A stretch of DNA of 6,606 nt from Nostoc sp. CHAB 5715 (GTDB taxonomy: Bacteria; Cyanobacteriota; Cyanobacteriia; Cyanobacteriales; Nostocaceae): NCBI RefSeq assembly GCF_020829685.1, contig NZ_JAIVFR010000370.1:1-6606 (forward strand). The letters are read 5' to 3'. The notes beneath the pieces are model-generated. The model did not search any database and was not told the origin of the DNA. It worked only from the letters and a program-made list of their open reading frames with translations. Of this stretch, positions 4,659-6,606 are shown piece by piece. The position numbers were made by a program, and so were the translations under genes. How positions within the stretch are numbered: position 1 is the first letter of the stretch; the number at the start of each line of letters is the position of its first letter.

Positions 4659-5420
4659 GAGATAGCTGAGGAAATTTGGCTGTTGATTCATGTCGAAATT
4701 CAGGCAAAATCGGAAGATAATTTTGCTCAAAGGATGTTTTCTTACAACCTGCGAATTTTTGACAAATTTGCTAAACCAGCCATTAGCCTAGCAATCTTGT
4801 GCGATGCCGACTCGACTTGGAAACCAAATCAATACAGTTATAATTATCCCGATTGTGGTCTGCATTTTAGATTTGGAACCGTCAAACTGCTCGATTATCA
4901 AAATCGATGGACAGAGTTAGAAAACAGCGATAATCCCTTTGCGACGGTGGTAATGGCACATTTGAAAACCCAACAAACTACTAAACAGTTGGGAGAAAGG
5001 AAAACGTGGAAATTTAGTTTAATTCGGCGATTGTATGAACAAGGGCTGCAAGAAAGGGATATTCGTAACCTCTATCGTTTTATCGATTGGGTTATGATTT
5101 TACCAAAAGGATTAGAAGCAGAATTTTGGCAGGAGTTTAAACAATTCGAGCAGGAGCGTACCATGAGTTACATTACCACAGGCGAACGCATTGGCTACGA
5201 GCGAGGTAAGGAAGAAGGACAACAGGAACAAGCACAAACACTTGTACTACGACAGCTACAAAAACGGGTAGGTGAGTTACCACAGCAGGTTCGAGAACAG
5301 ATTCAGGGTCTTTCTCTAGAACAATTGGAAGCACTGGGTGAGGCTTTGTTAGATTTTAGTGCGATCGCTGATTTGCTCAACTGGCTACAAACTCATCAAA
5401 CAGTTAGTGCTGAGTCCTAA
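4659..5420 (+). pseudogene. Rpn-family PD-(D/E)XK nuclease/transposase-like gene, 5'-truncated
   Basis: Cyanobacterial Rpn-type (recombination-promoting nuclease, 'putative transposase') protein that has lost its N-terminus. Recognisable are IHVEIQAKSEDNFAQRMFSYNLRIFD (the ExQ/K part of a PD-(D/E)XK core), CDADSTWKPNQYSY, FRFGTVKLLDY, NPFATVVMAHLKTQ, LYRFIDWVMILPKGLEAEFW and MSYITTGERIGYERG. A C-terminal DUF4351-like segment follows (about residues 190-240 counted from 4683: LRQLQKRVGELPQQVREQIQGLSLEQLEALGEALLDF, rich in Glu/Gln/Leu). Family-like sequence (AEEIWLLIHVEIQ) extends upstream of the TTG at 4683 to about 4665. There it meets a TAA at 4656-4658 in the same frame, so no proper start exists. 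Full-length relatives carry roughly 80-90 more residues, including the first catalytic Asp. The break lies 12-18 bases after the debranching enzyme stop. Translation from TTG 4683 or ATT is possible, but the product would lack part of the active site. HIP1 at 5361 suggests long residence in the host. Confidence 0.8.
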
Positions 5421-5509
5421 GTATTAGAGGTCAAACTTGCCTCTTACAGAGCAGTCAAAGTTACTCTATCTTACCTCCACTTATCGCTCACTACTTATAA
5501 CTTTTAAAG

Positions 5510-5566
5510 TGGCTCAGGTCGGAGTTGAACCAACGACCCCAGGCTTATGAGTCCCAAAAGTAAGCC
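5510..5566 (-). pseudogene. tRNA-Met(CAU)-like relic lacking the D-arm
   Basis: Read on the minus strand, the 3' part is tRNA-like. It has anticodon loop CTCATAA (5551-5545, anticodon CAU at 5549-5547) and a 5-base variable loop GGGTC (5539-5535). The T-arm is GTTGG-TTCAACT-CCGAC (5534-5518, one G-T pair), and the acceptor strand CTGAGCC plus A73 (5517-5510) has no encoded CCA. The anticodon stem TGGGA/GCCTG is poor, with two G-T pairs and one A-G mismatch. Upstream, GGCTTAC (5566-5560) can pair with CTGAGCC at six of seven positions, but only three bases (TTT) separate it from the anticodon stem, so the D-arm is missing. It is most likely a tRNA gene damaged by deletion, or a 3' tRNA fragment left at an integration site. 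The AGTTGGCTTA stretch (5570-5561) also resembles a D-loop, which is an alternative reading. It is unlikely to be functional. Confidence 0.65.
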
Positions 5567-5642
5567 AACTATATAAGCAGCTTCAGCTCCAGGTATCTTA
5601 TTTCATAGTCAGGTAATAGTCAACACTTGTTTTATAATCTTA

Positions 5643-6606
5643 TCATATTGAGTGATTATTGACACTAAAGTTTTCACTGACTAAACTTGATACAGTCTCC
5701 AAGCAATAAATAACTCTTGGGTCGATTGTGATTAAGTTCACGCCTCTTGTCTTATTCCCAATAAAGCTGATGTGTTGTGGTATATCAGGAAACCACGCAT
5801 TGGTTTTAGTTGTGGGGATGCTGGGAGCTTGGTGGGCTTGAATAACTTTAGATATATCAGTAATAGCTTTACTACCCAAGCTTGGGTCATATTCAGGAAA
5901 CATTAAGTAGTAATCCTGTATCTCTATTTCTAAAGCATCAGCATTAGCTTGAGCTTCTTGCTCTAAGGAATACTCAAAATACCTGGCTAAAGCTCTATCA
6001 ATCCATTCTTGCCCTGGTAAAGTAGCTATTCTAGTAGTTCCAAGAACAGAGCAATCTTTAGGAATATCTCTCAGGTATTTTTCGATGATCTTGAAAGCTT
6101 TTCTTGCATCAATATTTCCGACTACCGAAAAGATGATTTTCTCAGTATCCAGGTTTTCTGCGATAAAATCCTGCAGGTGCTTTTTTGAAAAAGACTTCAC
6201 ACTCTCCTGGGTACCGAGGATATTGGCACCTAACTGGTGTTCCGGAAAAAGCAGGGCATCGAAATCATCCTGGATCGAGTCTTCCGGAGAATCAAGGTAC
6301 ATAGACATTTCTTCCAGGATCACCCCTCTTTCTTTTTCTATCTGTTTTTCAGGAAAAATGCTGTTGAAAGTGATATCACAAAGTAATTCCACCGATTTCT
6401 CAAAATGGATATCGAGCAGGGAGGCATAAAAACAGACCTTTTCTTTGGTGGTATAGGCGTTTAATTCACCGCCTACCGCTTCCAGCCTGTTGATAATATG
6501 GTATGATTTACGTTTTTTTGTACCTTTGAAAGCCATGTGTTCCCAAAAGTGGGCCAGTCCTGTTTGATGGGGCAGTTCATCACGGCTACCGATATCCAAC
6601 ATGATA
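5643..6606 (-). CDS. M16 zinc peptidase N-domain fused to an unrelated tail (partial; possible chimera)
   Basis: The frame is open past the right edge; the ATG at 6600-6602 is internal to the M16 fold (MLDIGSRDE). Residues 1-181, counted from that ATG, are a classical M16 (insulinase/processing-protease-like) domain. HFWEH (H18, E21, H22) is the inverted zinc motif and E98 lies 75 residues beyond H22, as in active members. GGELNAYTTKEKVCFYAS, ERGVILEE and FSVVGNI are also typical. The wording is closest to what I know from Bacteroidetes proteins. After YLRDIP (near 6060) M16 similarity stops. The remaining ~137 residues (from KDCSVLGTTRIATLPGQEW to NNHSI) are unrecognised and do not resemble the second M16 domain. 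Codon choice also changes there: CTG is about half of Leu codons before the point and absent after it, and ATA is 1 of 18 Ile codons before and 6 of 15 after. The reader should treat this as a fusion, a broken gene, or an assembly join. No HIP1 site occurs in it. Confidence 0.75.
   Translation of the reverse strand, partial: IMLDIGSRDELPHQTGLAHFWEHMAFKGTKKRKSYHIINRLEAVGGELNAYTTKEKVCFYASLLDIHFEKSVELLCDITFNSIFPEKQIEKERGVILEEMSMYLDSPEDSIQDDFDALLFPEHQLGANILGTQESVKSFSKKHLQDFIAENLDTEKIIFSVVGNIDARKAFKIIEKYLRDIPKDCSVLGTTRIATLPGQEWIDRALARYFEYSLEQEAQANADALEIEIQDYYLMFPEYDPSLGSKAITDISKVIQAHQAPSIPTTKTNAWFPDIPQHISFIGNKTRGVNLITIDPRVIYCLETVSSLVSENFSVNNHSI

Noticed and set aside
5422..5446. Rho-independent terminator after the Rpn-like remnant (AGAGG...CCTCT)
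   Set aside because: Only five base pairs with an interrupted inner stem and no T-run.
5510..5600. Intact tRNA-Met gene, possibly with an intron
   Set aside because: The anticodon loop is continuous, no full D-arm can be built from the upstream bases, and the anticodon stem is mismatched.
6085..6429. Plus-strand 114-codon frame
   Set aside because: Antisense to the M16 domain, whose motifs are clear; Ser/Lys/Phe-rich shadow translation.

Overview
The window looks like a filamentous, Nostoc-like cyanobacterium for most of its length. It has eight copies of the cyanobacterial HIP1 octamer GCGATCGC (starts near 62, 470, 2104, 2560, 4402, 4484, 4596 and 5361). It also carries heptanucleotide tandem repeats and short dispersed palindromes of the kind common in heterocyst-forming genomes, plus typical cyanobacterial proteins. 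The last ~550 bases are different: they encode an M16 zinc peptidase that reads as Bacteroidetes-like, with a different codon choice.

Layout, left to right. (1) 2-580 (+): 3' end of a zinc-finger-less, DnaJ/CbpA-type co-chaperone. (2) 581-1004, no intact gene: a near-perfect palindrome just after the dnaJ-like stop, a 53-codon remnant of a glutathione S-transferase C-terminus (-), and a 170-bp MITE-like element (817-986) with 17-bp terminal inverted repeats and a perfect 9-bp target duplication. (3) 1005-2301 (-): a peroxiredoxin-like thioredoxin-fold protein with a CPFC motif, a terminator-like hairpin, then a typical 2-Cys peroxiredoxin. (4) 2302-2432: divergent intergenic region with overlapping candidate promoters. 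(5) 2433-4646 (+): a GH133-type amylo-alpha-1,6-glucosidase (glycogen debranching enzyme) expanded in frame by two repeat clusters. (6) 4659-5420 (+): an Rpn/PD-(D/E)XK nuclease-like gene with its N-terminal part missing. (7) 5510-5566 (-): a tRNA-Met(CAU)-like sequence without a D-arm. (8) 5643-6606 (-): the M16 peptidase N-domain, running off the right edge and joined in frame near 6060 to an unrelated ~137-residue tail.

Functionally, the two thiol proteins fit peroxide defence in a photosynthetic cell, and the debranching enzyme fits glycogen breakdown. They are divergently transcribed neighbours, and nothing in the sequence shows a shared pathway. The dominant theme is genome wear: a MITE, a GST remnant, a beheaded nuclease gene, a tRNA relic, and repeats that have entered a coding region without breaking it.

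I found no new defence or mobile system that I can defend. The most informative points are the complete MITE with its target duplication, the repeat-expanded debranching enzyme, the D-armless tRNA relic, and the M16 chimera. The last is either horizontal transfer followed by gene fusion or an assembly/contamination join.
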